Source: a virus
DNA: 34,781 bases
Strand: one strand, 5' to 3'
IMG/VR virus record: IMGVR_UViG_3300020182_000099
Location: 1 to 34,781 of that record
A model generated the notes under the pieces. That model searched no databases, was not told the DNA's origin, and saw only the letters and a program-made list of their open reading frames with translations. This document shows, piece after piece, positions 7,464 through 16,104 of the stretch; position 1 is the first letter of the stretch; each line of letters opens with the position of its first letter. Both the position numbers and the translations under genes were made by a program.

Positions 7464-9197
7464 ATGACTCCAGAAGAAATAGAAGCAGAGCTCCTGCGCC
7501 AAGAACAACTATCTAACCCTATGATGCAGCCCACTGACCTAATGGGTCAGCAGGGTCAACAGGAGCCCGTGATGGATACCAATCCTCTTGCCCTCGCTGA
7601 ACTAGTAAATGCGGATCGAGCACAAGCAGCATCGGCAAAGGATCTAATAGGAGGAGATACTTCCGTAGAACCATTGGACTTTGCGGGTGAAATACAAAAT
7701 AACTCAACGCCGTATTCCAGTCTGGTGGACAACAGCCCGTTCACTGCATTGGGTGGCACTCCTGTAGAGGAAAACCAATATACGGTTGCACGGGCTGGGT
7801 TGACACCAGAAGAACGCGCTAGAATCGAAACTCGACTTGCGCGGACAAATGCTGACATCCTTGCCGAAAATACACCAGAAGAGTACAGGCCTATTGGCGG
7901 AGGCTTCTCATTCGGGGGAGACATACCGATTCCACGAGACACTCCAGAGGGGGCAACATTTATGGGAGATGTTAGTAAACTTTTAGCTCCGTTCACCGCA
8001 CACTCTCAAAAGGTTGGTGGGTTCCCAGCACCAACTCTAGATACGGCTTTAGCTGAACAAGGTACAACTCCAGCTTTAGCTGAACAAGGTAGCCCTCAAG
8101 CTATCTTTGAGGGGATGAGAGCTAAGGGTCCTTTGAGTCCAGAGCTTATTGCAGCGGGTCAGAAACGGGCTGCGCTTCTGGGTACAACCTTTGATCCAGA
8201 AACAGGTTTCTCTAGGGATCCATTCCTACAATTCCAACAAGCTCAACAGGCTCAACAAGCCGAGCGGGGAGCCTTAGCTAACCGTCCTGGGTACGGTTAT
8301 GGTGGTGCAGTCAATGATCAATATCAGAGTGCAGATTTTGATACAATCTCACAGGGAGTATTCGATACGCCAATGACTGGTATGCGACCAATCAATTCAG
8401 AAACTGGTGAACCCCTATCGCAGGGTGTTATTGATGCTGCTGCTCGTGCTGGCCTAGAACTACCAATGGGATCAGTGCCGCTACCGAAAGCACCAGTGAA
8501 TTCGATACCTATGGGACAGGATGAAACCCGTGCTCGACTTGGCGGTATGACACTCAATCAATACCTCAATGCCCCCGATGGAGCTGTCTCTGGTTTACGT
8601 ACTGACCCACAGGGTCGTATGATTCCGGGTGGATTTGATAATCGTGCTGATGCCTATGGTCAGTACGAGGATGAAGTGTCACAAGCTTACCAACGCCAGT
8701 CCGAGCGGATGCAGCAACTAGCTGATCAACGTGACGGAACTGCTGGCCCCCGTACCTACGGTGGTTACACAACATCACAGCTTCGTGGTATGGTCGGCGG
8801 AGGAGACAACCTAAGAGCCGCTCAGATGCGAGCAGAGGCTGGACTCAATCCAGTTACAGGCAACCGTGAATCCACTGAAGAACAAAACCAACTTCAAACA
8901 GAAGTATTGAAAGCTCGACTAACTAAATTAAAAGAGCAAGACCCAGACAAGCTATCAAAAGCTGAATCATACGCCGACAGGCTCAAACTACAAGGTGATG
9001 CTAGAACAGCATTCATCTTCTCTCAGATGGGAACAGCGATGGATGACGTATTCGGTCTTGAGGGTACTGGTGCAGGTGGTGGCGGTGGCTCTTTTACGGA
9101 GGCACAACAATCCAGTATCTCTAAGGTGATGGCCGCAAACCCTGGGTCCAGCCGCGAACAAATTATTGCTGAAATGAAAAAGCAAGGTAAACTATAA
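7464..9197 (+). CDS. Low-complexity Gln/Ala/Gly-rich virion candidate (577 aa)
   Basis: The product is 577 residues, rich in Gln, Ala, Gly and Pro. It has short internal repeats: ALAEQGTTP/ALAEQGSPQ near residue 195 and QQAQQAQQAE near 265. A coiled-coil-prone segment lies at about 470-510 and a GAGGGGGS linker near residue 545. There is no transmembrane helix and no catalytic motif. Position directly before the 1141-aa internal protein, with which it shares a TAATG junction, suggests a virion or ejection-accessory protein. It appears to have its own extended -10 promoter with no 5' leader. Family not recognised. Confidence 0.6.
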   Translation: MTPEEIEAELLRQEQLSNPMMQPTDLMGQQGQQEPVMDTNPLALAELVNADRAQAASAKDLIGGDTSVEPLDFAGEIQNNSTPYSSLVDNSPFTALGGTPVEENQYTVARAGLTPEERARIETRLARTNADILAENTPEEYRPIGGGFSFGGDIPIPRDTPEGATFMGDVSKLLAPFTAHSQKVGGFPAPTLDTALAEQGTTPALAEQGSPQAIFEGMRAKGPLSPELIAAGQKRAALLGTTFDPETGFSRDPFLQFQQAQQAQQAERGALANRPGYGYGGAVNDQYQSADFDTISQGVFDTPMTGMRPINSETGEPLSQGVIDAAARAGLELPMGSVPLPKAPVNSIPMGQDETRARLGGMTLNQYLNAPDGAVSGLRTDPQGRMIPGGFDNRADAYGQYEDEVSQAYQRQSERMQQLADQRDGTAGPRTYGGYTTSQLRGMVGGGDNLRAAQMRAEAGLNPVTGNRESTEEQNQLQTEVLKARLTKLKEQDPDKLSKAESYADRLKLQGDARTAFIFSQMGTAMDDVFGLEGTGAGGGGGSFTEAQQSSISKVMAANPGSSREQIIAEMKKQGKL

Positions 9198-12100
9198 TGG
9201 CCATTGATCTATCGGTTCTCGACGAAGCCCCATCTAGTATTGACTTGTCAGTTCTTGACGCGCCTAAAAGCGGCATTGACCTATCAGTCCTTGATAATGA
9301 ACAAAGTGGCATTGATCTGTCAGTTCTTGATGAGGAGGAACCCGGCATCGGGAAGACAGTAGCTGGCCTTGGTGCTGAGGTTGCTGTCGGCGAGGGTGCT
9401 AAGTACGCTGGTGCTGCTGCTGGATTTGCCTTAGGTGGACCAGTAGGTGCAGTCATTGGCTATGGTGTTGGTGCATTGGCTGGTGGCGTGGGTGGTTCAT
9501 TACTAGCTCAAGAGATCGAGGGACGTGATGAAGCAAGCTGGGGCCGTGTAACGGCTGACACAGCCCTTAACCTTATTCCCGGTGGTCTAGGCAAGGCTTC
9601 CAAGGGAGCACGTCTCCTACCACGTCTAGCGAAGGAAGGAACTAAACGTGCAGCAGGTGGTGCTCTTATATCAACTGCTGGTGCTCAGATCGAGAAGGGT
9701 GTCGAGCAGGGTGAGTTACTTACTCCTGATGAACTCGGTAACGCTGTACTCGTCGGTGGTGGTCTAGGTCTAGGTCTAGGTGCTGCTGGTGAGTTAATGA
9801 AGAAAGCTTATCCTAGGTTCGGCGGTAAGAGTGGCGAGTACCTCAATGAGGCTTACGATAAGGGTGATCTCGATGCAGCACAAATTACGGAGACATTGGC
9901 TGGTGAGAATCCTGTAGGTATGGGTTCACGGTTTATGCGATCCTTGTACCGGAACGTCATACCATCTAAGCTTGTTGGTAGGAATGCTACAATGGATTTA
10001 CTCCGAGCTAAGAATGAATCAGAAGCTGCGACCGACCTAGCTGCCAATGTTCGTAATATTATAGATAGTGCGACTAAGAAGGCATCCAAAGCTGAGACCG
10101 ATGCGCTCAATGACTACGTGGCTGGGAACAGCAATAGTCTGCCGGAATCCTTTACTGGAATTAAAAGCACTCTGGACGATGCTCGTGTCAAGATTGACCA
10201 GTACCAGAATACTATCTATGCTCTTTACAAGTCCGGGGACCTGGACCTTGATCCACGGATAGCAGCGAAGATTAAGAAAAGTATTGATTCTAAGAATTAC
10301 TTTACCCGTGAGTACAGGTTCTATGAGGACAGCAAATATCGTCCATCTGCTAATGTGGAAAACAAGCTTCGGATGGAACTGAAGCAACAGGGGCAAAGTG
10401 ACGATGAGATAAATCAATTCCTCCAGAATTTACAGGATAGTCGCTCGGACTCCCTCAAGCTGATGAATACCATTGCTGGTAACAAACGTGTATTCAAGAG
10501 GAAGAACGAGGATCTTACTGAAACAATGCGTGAGTACCTTGGTGAGTACACAGAATCAGGGGAGAGACTTTTCGGAACAATTTCTCGTCTCGGAAGATTG
10601 GCTTCATACGAAGCTGGTAACCGACGTATAGCTGACGATATGTTGAAGGCAAGGATTGGGCAGACCTTTTCGCCAGGTCAAGTTCCTGAGGGCTTTGAGC
10701 CACTTGTTGTGCGTGGACGTGCTATGCGATCCGGCGATACACGTGTTCCCCGAAAGGTAAAAGTACCCGTAACGGAGGAGAACCCGACGGGATACGTTCA
10801 ATCCAGTAAGCTTCAGAAGGGTGATATTATATACGTACCCAAGGAGGCTAATGAAGCACTCAATGAGTTATACGGAAGTGGAGTAGTAAAGGATACTGGC
10901 CCTTGGCTTGCCCGTGTTGTTGGCGGCGCACTCAAGACTACAACTGCTGCCGCAAAGTTTGTGCGAGTCCCATTGAATCTAGCTTCTTATCCAGTGCAGC
11001 TTGTAGGACAAGCGATGCTAGTTGCTGGACAGGGACTCAACCCGGGGAGAGGTTACGGCAAGGGTATGCGTGTAGCTATCAATGAAGCTCTACCCCAAAG
11101 ATTTAAGACGGGTCAGGTTTCCTTGCTAGAACTTAACCGACTCAAGGAGTTAGGGCTAGTGGACAAGGGAGTTACAGCATCCGACATCCGCGATGGTTTC
11201 AAGAATGGTATTGCACCTAAACTATTTCAACGTTCGATCAACGGTGTGGGCAAAGCCTATAATAGTTTCGATACGGCGCAGCGAATATCCGTGTACGAGA
11301 ACTACAAGAAGTTCCTTGGTGACATTATACCTGAGGCTGACATCAAGCGTATGGGTACACGTGAGTTTGAACAACTTGCCGGTGATCTTACGAATAATAC
11401 CTATACGAACTATGACCGAATCAATAAGGGCCTACGTTCTTTATCTCGATACGGCATCCTTAATGAGTTCGGCGCATTTAACTTTGAACTTGTCAGGACC
11501 ACATTCAATCAAGCAAAACTAGCCAAGCAAATGACCGATGGTACATTCTCTCAGATGTTGCAGGAGAGGTACGGTGTTCAGATGAATGATGATACGTTGC
11601 GCAGAATCAAGAATGAAGGGTTCAAGCGTATGGCTGCACTGAGTGCTATTCTCTCGGCTGGATCTACTATACCGATGGTGCTAAACCGGGAGGGTGGCAT
11701 TGATGAAGAGCAGGAGAAAGCAATGCGTGAGACGGTTCTAGCTCCGTGGGAAGAAAATGTAGCACTTCATATCCGTAAGGATGGCGACAAAATTAGAATA
11801 GCTAACTTCGGGTATCAGATTCCAACCGCTGAACTATCATCAGTTGTTGGTTCAGCACTACGTGGCGACAACTTTATGGATGCAGCGGGTCGATCAATTG
11901 ATTCAATGTGGAGTAAGTTCGGTGGTGACCTTACTATCAATATGAAGAATATGGTGGCCGCAATAAACAATATGGATGCCAACGGTCGCCGCATCTCGGA
12001 CAAGGTTGACGGCCTATCTAAGAACCTTGACCTTGTAAGCTGGTATATGGGTGAGAATTTTACCCCTGGTACTTACTCCGATTTAAAGAAACTAGATGAG

Positions 12101-12622
12101 CGCACCACAATGGACAATGCCCTTAGGTATACTCTGGGTTATCGCGTTCGCAATCTAGGTATGATAGAGGGTGCTGAGAATAAGTTCCGGGATATGAAGA
12201 AAAGCTTTGCTGGTATCAGATCTAAATATTCAGCATCCAGTTACCGTGACAATGATATGTCAGGTGCTTATCAAGAATTGAATAGGACTTACCAATCACA
12301 GATGGAGCAGGGCATACGTCACGTAAATAACCTGCGCACACTGGATGCGTCGGAAGAGGCAATCAAGCAAAGTCTAAGGAAAACATTTACTAAGTCAGAG
12401 GTTCAAAACCTAATGACTGGTACGGTCCCCGATATGCCTATATCAACTAGTGTTCCTTCCAATCGCATTGATAAGAGAGCACGTTATGTACAGCTAGCTG
12501 GCAAGATGCCGGAAGAGATGGCAATGAAGATGCTACGGGATGACTACGAGGCTGGCAAGCTCAAGCGCAGTGACGTACAGGCCGTCATACGTAGAATGCA
12601 AATGCAGCAGTACCCAAGGTAA
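9197..12622 (+). CDS. Large internal virion / DNA-ejection protein candidate
   Basis: The 1141-residue protein starts with four 12-residue repeats (IDLSVLD plus five variable residues) at residues 3-50. A long glycine/alanine-rich apolar segment follows at about 55-110 (GAAAGFALGGPVGAVIGYG...), with glycine-zipper spacing. The remaining ~1000 residues are mainly helical and charged. Large proteins with a glycine-zipper segment near the tail-gene end of podovirus-like genomes are typical internal or ejection proteins that line the DNA channel through the envelope; the function here is inferred from that. The repeats look like docking tags. It is the last rightward gene before the convergent junction and overlaps the previous stop as TAATG. 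Confidence 0.65.
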   Translation: MAIDLSVLDEAPSSIDLSVLDAPKSGIDLSVLDNEQSGIDLSVLDEEEPGIGKTVAGLGAEVAVGEGAKYAGAAAGFALGGPVGAVIGYGVGALAGGVGGSLLAQEIEGRDEASWGRVTADTALNLIPGGLGKASKGARLLPRLAKEGTKRAAGGALISTAGAQIEKGVEQGELLTPDELGNAVLVGGGLGLGLGAAGELMKKAYPRFGGKSGEYLNEAYDKGDLDAAQITETLAGENPVGMGSRFMRSLYRNVIPSKLVGRNATMDLLRAKNESEAATDLAANVRNIIDSATKKASKAETDALNDYVAGNSNSLPESFTGIKSTLDDARVKIDQYQNTIYALYKSGDLDLDPRIAAKIKKSIDSKNYFTREYRFYEDSKYRPSANVENKLRMELKQQGQSDDEINQFLQNLQDSRSDSLKLMNTIAGNKRVFKRKNEDLTETMREYLGEYTESGERLFGTISRLGRLASYEAGNRRIADDMLKARIGQTFSPGQVPEGFEPLVVRGRAMRSGDTRVPRKVKVPVTEENPTGYVQSSKLQKGDIIYVPKEANEALNELYGSGVVKDTGPWLARVVGGALKTTTAAAKFVRVPLNLASYPVQLVGQAMLVAGQGLNPGRGYGKGMRVAINEALPQRFKTGQVSLLELNRLKELGLVDKGVTASDIRDGFKNGIAPKLFQRSINGVGKAYNSFDTAQRISVYENYKKFLGDIIPEADIKRMGTREFEQLAGDLTNNTYTNYDRINKGLRSLSRYGILNEFGAFNFELVRTTFNQAKLAKQMTDGTFSQMLQERYGVQMNDDTLRRIKNEGFKRMAALSAILSAGSTIPMVLNREGGIDEEQEKAMRETVLAPWEENVALHIRKDGDKIRIANFGYQIPTAELSSVVGSALRGDNFMDAAGRSIDSMWSKFGGDLTINMKNMVAAINNMDANGRRISDKVDGLSKNLDLVSWYMGENFTPGTYSDLKKLDERTTMDNALRYTLGYRVRNLGMIEGAENKFRDMKKSFAGIRSKYSASSYRDNDMSGAYQELNRTYQSQMEQGIRHVNNLRTLDASEEAIKQSLRKTFTKSEVQNLMTGTVPDMPISTSVPSNRIDKRARYVQLAGKMPEEMAMKMLRDDYEAGKLKRSDVQAVIRRMQMQQYPR
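9203..9346 (+). repeat. Four 36-nt coding repeats (IDLSVLD tags)
   Basis: Four consecutive 36-nt units each encode IDLSVLD plus five variable residues (EAPSS, APKSG, NEQSG, EEEPG). The core is strictly conserved at protein level while third codon positions vary, indicating selection on the peptide. Confidence 0.9.
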
Positions 12623-12623
12623 C

Positions 12624-12765
12624 GAAAAGCCCCGTCCTCCACATAAAAAGGACGGGGCTACCGTAACGAAACAAGGAATTAAATAGGACATAAACCGATC
12701 CCGCTGCGGATTACTCCAACAGCTTACCTTGTTATTTCAGTGAGAACAAGGAAGCAAACTCACTG
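12624..12765 (-). ncRNA. Candidate structured small RNA at the convergent junction
   Basis: A TATAAT box on the minus strand (12777-12772) lies just past the end of the last leftward gene and predicts a start near 12765. The terminator at 12625-12659 would end a transcript of about 140 nt with no good ORF. Within it, CAGTGAG (12738-12744) pairs with CTCACTG (12759-12765). The sequence CCTTGTT inside that loop can instead pair with AACAAGG downstream, so the two hairpins exclude each other. A second CCTTGTT copy lies near 12670-12676. A third hairpin has a GUAA tetraloop (GGA GTAA TCC, extended by GCTG/CAGC). It could also be just a structured 3' UTR of the leftward operon. Confidence 0.45.
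12625..12659 (-). terminator. Rho-independent terminator for leftward transcription
   Basis: A perfect 10-bp stem (AGCCCCGTCC at 12628-12637, GGACGGGGCT at 12650-12659) has a 12-nt loop. On the minus strand it is followed by TTTT, so it ends leftward transcripts. No T-tract follows on the plus strand, although the hairpin could also slow rightward polymerase leaving the 9197-12622 gene. Confidence 0.85.
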
Positions 12766-12779
12766 ATAAGTATTATACA

Positions 12780-13511
12780 CTATGGGTTCTTATATTTAGT
12801 AAGTAAATCTTTTAGGTTGCGCTTCTCATCCTGGAGTTCCTTTCGCTGCTCGGTCATACGATCAATGCGGTAGGATAGGAGCCGGGATTCCTGACGAATC
12901 ATATCGATCTGGGTCTGGATTCTTTCGATGTTTTCTTCGGTGTCTTGCATCCTCTTAACTTGTGCGGAAGCCTTCTCCTTGTCAACAAATAACTCGGGAA
13001 AATTTAACCCTTCTAGAGGATAATTTAACTCCTCGTAGCAGAAGGTATCACGGGCGATAGCGGCCTCCTTCTCGTCGTCAAAGTAGCCAAGTTCGTACCG
13101 CTTAGTGCTCCCGCCATTTACACAATTAATAATTGTGACCCGGCACTTTTTTCGACCAGTTGGCCAGAATACTCCCCGGTACTGGCATTTACCTCGAACC
13201 TTCTGATGTCCTCTGAGGTTTTCGGATCGTGTCGCGTACCGTAGGTTGGACGGTCTATTGTCCGTCCTGTTTCCGTTAATGTGATCAACGTCATAGTTGT
13301 CTGGCTTTGACCCCAGAAAAGCCTTTGCGATCAACTCGTGAACCTTAAATGTAGGGGAACCGACACGCTGTCTTTGATATCCCAGTCCATTGTCGTAGCC
13401 AAATGACCGACCTCTGCCCAACTTACTGTGGACCTCTACACTGCCATCCGAGTAGCAGGTTACTCTTATTCCGTTTACGCTTATATCCTTTGATGTTTCT
13501 GTAGCTATCAT
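12780..13511 (-). CDS. HNH endonuclease with AP2-like DNA-binding domain
   Basis: The 243-residue protein carries an HNH_3-type core at about residues 58-91 (H58, then DVDHINGNRTDNRPSNLR with H77, N85 and N89). An AP2-like segment follows at about 105-155 (YRGVFWP...LGYFDDEKEAAIARD). A C-terminal coiled coil spans roughly 175-240. HNH plus AP2 is the standard build of free-standing phage homing endonucleases, which cut DNA lacking the gene and spread by repair. The coiled-coil tail is less usual and may mediate dimerisation. Its ATG overlaps the upstream stop (ATGA), so it is part of the leftward operon and its last gene. It could instead serve as a phage nicking or packaging nuclease. Confidence 0.85.
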   Translation of the reverse strand: MIATETSKDISVNGIRVTCYSDGSVEVHSKLGRGRSFGYDNGLGYQRQRVGSPTFKVHELIAKAFLGSKPDNYDVDHINGNRTDNRPSNLRYATRSENLRGHQKVRGKCQYRGVFWPTGRKKCRVTIINCVNGGSTKRYELGYFDDEKEAAIARDTFCYEELNYPLEGLNFPELFVDKEKASAQVKRMQDTEENIERIQTQIDMIRQESRLLSYRIDRMTEQRKELQDEKRNLKDLLTKYKNP

Positions 13512-13918
13512 AGTTCTTGTGTGTTGATGGTATGTGCGCTGCGATTGTATAGGTAACCGGTACGCTTGGTTATTATTTGTACTGCTTCAAAGTCCGTAGT
13601 CCAAGGCATCTCACGATCCTCGAACCCGAAGTCGTAGTCATCCCGGATTAGCTTAGAGATATTCCAGACATACAGAAGATGTTGGTATCCATTGACATAG
13701 ATAAAGTCCTTCTTTACTGATTCAGCTATACCGATATTGGTATCAAGCTTTAGCTGCTCAATAATCCAGGGATCATATGCCTTTCGGCGTACCTTGATTT
13801 CAACTAAGTAATCAATGCTCTCGTAATCAAAAGGACTGAACTCGTCCTCGGCTTTGATCAGCTTATTCATTTTAGGAAAAGCCAACATTATATTTTGTGC
13901 TACTTGTTCTTCTGTCAT
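13508..13918 (-). CDS. PD-(D/E)XK-like nuclease, small
   Basis: The 136-residue protein has FSPFDYESIDYLVEIKVRRKAYD at about residues 27-49. This reads as the D...ExK core of a PD-(D/E)XK nuclease, with the acidic pair and Lys in a strand. The C-terminal half has WNIS...PWTTDFE, seen in phage relatives from memory. It lies directly downstream of the replicative helicase gene and overlaps it by one base, and it overlaps the HNH gene on the other side. A role in trimming or resolving replication intermediates is plausible. Which acidic residues are catalytic cannot be settled by eye. Confidence 0.6.
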   Translation of the reverse strand: MTEEQVAQNIMLAFPKMNKLIKAEDEFSPFDYESIDYLVEIKVRRKAYDPWIIEQLKLDTNIGIAESVKKDFIYVNGYQHLLYVWNISKLIRDDYDFGFEDREMPWTTDFEAVQIITKRTGYLYNRSAHTINTQEL

Positions 13919-15252
13919 TATCCGAACCTCCCTGTGCAGTGATAGAATTTAAACGTACCTCCGATGTCGCGCTCACCTTCACGGTTCTTAGCTATCTCGT
14001 AGGTTAGACGGGTGAAACCTCCACGGGCATCTTTATCCTTAGAGGATTCAACATCTCCGTTTGAGGGATACATAAGCAGAACAACGTCGGCATCATTCTC
14101 GATGTCCCCGGAATCCTTTAGGTCATACAATTTAAGTCGGCCATTCTTGGCTCCCTCTCGGTTGACCTGTGCTAGTAGGATAATGGCGATATTGAGATCA
14201 ATAGCCATCTGCTTAATTTTGTGAGAGATACTGGCGATGCCCTCGGCCTTACCCATCTTGGAAGAGAATGGTATAAGCTGTAAGTAATCAATGACCAGTA
14301 GCTTTACGCCGTGCTTGTTAACGAACTGTCGGGTCTGGCTGTATAGATCATCGGCACTTTTGACTGAGTGCGAGGTGTACACGGGCATTGTCTTTAGATC
14401 AGAGATAGTCTCGTGAACCCGCTTGACCTGCTCTGGCTGGGCTATGTTGTCCTCCACGCTGCGAAGGTTAACACCTGAGATAACCTGCGTCAGTCTCTTG
14501 GTAAGCTGCTTCTGTGGCATCTCCAAGGAGAAGACTCCACAGGCGTGACCATCCTTTGCTACAGCCTGGGATACAATATACAGGGCCAGTGCTGACTTAC
14601 CACAGGAGGTAGGTGCAGCTACAGTCATTACTTCACCCGCGGCTATGCCCCGATTGCCAAGCTCACTATCCAAGTTATTGGTATGCGTCTTAACAACGTC
14701 GGGTACGTAGTCACCTGCTTGCATCCTAGCGATGTCCTCCAGTAGCTCGTCGGCGGACGAACCGATCCCGGATTTATTCTGGCTGAATAAGGGACGTGCA
14801 GTAATCTCGGCCTCAAGGGTGCTGCGTATCTCGTCATAGCTAAGAGCCTCGGACTCCACATTCTCGACAGCAATCCGGCAGGACTTCATAATCTCACGAA
14901 GCCTTGCCTTCTCTGCTACGATGTTCGCATAGAACTTGGCTGTGAGTTCGCTGTAAACGCCGTCAGCTACCGATAGTATACCTGCTATACCCCCGACCTC
15001 GTCAAGCCCTCTGAGGGACTTCAGGTGCTCTGCAATGGACACCTCGTCAATAGGCTTACTCAGTTGAGCAAGTTCACCTATGGCTTGGTATAGTAATTTA
15101 AATCTTAGTACGTAAAAATCCTCGGCCTCCAGTAAAGGACGGACCATATCATATACGGATGCGTCACCTGGGAATAGGCAGGATGCTATTAATTTTCTTT
15201 CAGCCTCGGCACTATGTGGCTGGTTCGTCGTCAGTAGGTTTGTTTCGTTCAT
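13918..15252 (-). CDS. dnaB: Replicative DNA helicase, DnaB family
   Basis: I take the ATG at 15252 (MNETNLL); a TTG two codons earlier is also in frame. The 444-residue protein has an N-terminal helical DnaB domain (residues 15-120) and a linker. The RecA-like motor domain shows Walker A (AAPTSCGKS, about 212-220), Walker B (LLVIDYLQL, about 318-326), the AQVNRE motif near 361 and LKDSGDIENDAD near 378. NREGER carries the arginine finger near 423. It unwinds DNA at the fork as a hexamer. Length is typical for the family. No primase or DNA polymerase is visible in the window, so it presumably works with host enzymes. It overlaps the upstream gene by about 40 nt. Confidence 0.97.
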   Translation of the reverse strand: MNETNLLTTNQPHSAEAERKLIASCLFPGDASVYDMVRPLLEAEDFYVLRFKLLYQAIGELAQLSKPIDEVSIAEHLKSLRGLDEVGGIAGILSVADGVYSELTAKFYANIVAEKARLREIMKSCRIAVENVESEALSYDEIRSTLEAEITARPLFSQNKSGIGSSADELLEDIARMQAGDYVPDVVKTHTNNLDSELGNRGIAAGEVMTVAAPTSCGKSALALYIVSQAVAKDGHACGVFSLEMPQKQLTKRLTQVISGVNLRSVEDNIAQPEQVKRVHETISDLKTMPVYTSHSVKSADDLYSQTRQFVNKHGVKLLVIDYLQLIPFSSKMGKAEGIASISHKIKQMAIDLNIAIILLAQVNREGAKNGRLKLYDLKDSGDIENDADVVLLMYPSNGDVESSKDKDARGGFTRLTYEIAKNREGERDIGGTFKFYHCTGRFG

Positions 15253-15424
15253 TATCAAGTAATTCTACCAGAGAACGAAGGACTTGTCCAAGGGACTTAT
15301 GAGCTACACGATTCACTTCCGGCAACCTATAACTATCAATTGAATTATAGATGGAGAGAGATACTTCGGCGGCTTCTTTTATTTTAGTCATTTCGTTGCG
15401 GTCTATTTTATTATATTGAGTCAT
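15212..15424 (-). CDS. Small hypothetical protein upstream of helicase
   Basis: This 70-residue, mostly helical protein starts MTQYNKIDRNEM and ends KPTDDEPAT, with no Cys and no membrane segment. Its 3' end overlaps the DnaB start by about 40 nt, which argues for translational coupling. A helicase loader or small regulator would fit this position, but no loader motif is visible and the protein is much shorter than DnaC-like loaders. Function unknown. Confidence 0.6.
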   Translation of the reverse strand: MTQYNKIDRNEMTKIKEAAEVSLSIYNSIDSYRLPEVNRVAHKSLGQVLRSLVELLDNERNKPTDDEPAT

Positions 15425-15479
15425 AAGAATTACTTGCCCCCTACCGAATTGTAAGGGGCAAGCATCTTAGCACAGGGAC

Positions 15480-15821
15480 TTACTCCGACTCTGCTCTTTC
15501 GAGCATCCCTATGGCTATCAACGAGTAGCCAATTAGGTCGCGGAATATGTCCTTGGATTGGTCGCCATTAGTAACTACTTTTAGCTGACCGTCGTTACAG
15601 AAAGCCTTCGCTCTCTGGAATTTGTCCTGCATCCGAATGCAAACACCTGTTAAGGGATGAACACCGAACTCGGAGGAAGCATCGAAGTTTGCGAAGGGGT
15701 TATCGCAGCTTTCGCCTCCTGTGTAATCCGAGCATTTGTGAGCGGTTAGTTCCAAAATAGAACTGACCTCAGCACGCCGGAATGTTTCCCACCAGATCTT
15801 ATCGAATGAAGATGAGGACAT
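15480..15821 (-). CDS. DUF1599/Nmad-like, MazG-type nucleotide-metabolism protein
   Basis: The 113-residue helical protein contains KCSDYTG...NPFANFDASSEFGVHPLTGVCIRMQDKFQRAKAF and ends with DIFRDLIGYSLIAIGMLERAE. The order (NF, then RM.DK..R, then D..DLIGYS.IA) is that of the DUF1599 / nucleotide-modification-associated family, related to all-alpha MazG-like NTP pyrophosphatases. The Asp/Glu residues in RMQDKFQR and DIFRDLIGY would be the metal ligands. In phages this family is linked to nucleotide pool control or modified bases; here that is inference. It sits between the helicase block and the SSB-like gene, 2 nt from the latter. Confidence 0.65.
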   Translation of the reverse strand: MSSSSFDKIWWETFRRAEVSSILELTAHKCSDYTGGESCDNPFANFDASSEFGVHPLTGVCIRMQDKFQRAKAFCNDGQLKVVTNGDQSKDIFRDLIGYSLIAIGMLERAESE

Positions 15822-15823
15822 CC

Positions 15824-16078
15824 TTAGAATGGGGTGTTGTCATTGGTTGGCGCACTTGCAGCTTTTGGCTCAGATGAGCTACCTGCGGGTGCTGCGTCCA
15901 CTGGATTCAATGCCAGGGAGAGGAAGTTCGTACCGCTCTTGGCCGTCTTCTTCCAGCCCTTGAGGTAGTACTCCTTACCCTCGACATTAATCTTCCCGCT
16001 GTAGTCAGGATGATTTGGTTTTTCTTTACGGTCATTGACGAAGAATGTACCGGAGTTAGTGTTATCGTATTGTGACAT
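15824..16078 (-). CDS. Putative single-stranded DNA-binding protein
   Basis: The 84-residue protein contains FFVNDRKEKPNHPDYSGKINVEG, then YYLKGWKKTAKSGTNFLSLALNP. This is a short OB-fold-like pattern common in phage replication modules. An Ala/Pro/Ser-rich linker follows, and the last residues are NDNTPF. That ending closely matches the acidic-hydrophobic tip of bacterial SSB (DDDIPF), which recruits partner proteins. The gene lies between nucleotide-metabolism, helicase and ERF genes, where an SSB is expected. No other SSB is visible. It is shorter than E. coli SSB, so the assignment rests on motif and context. Confidence 0.65.
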   Translation of the reverse strand: MSQYDNTNSGTFFVNDRKEKPNHPDYSGKINVEGKEYYLKGWKKTAKSGTNFLSLALNPVDAAPAGSSSEPKAASAPTNDNTPF

Positions 16079-16104
16079 AATATGACTTTCGTTATTGGTT
16101 ATGA

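Noticed and set aside
12681-12770. Possible tRNA in the convergent gap
   Set aside because: No anticodon arm, acceptor stem or T-loop consensus could be drawn on either strand; the hairpins fit a different structured RNA.
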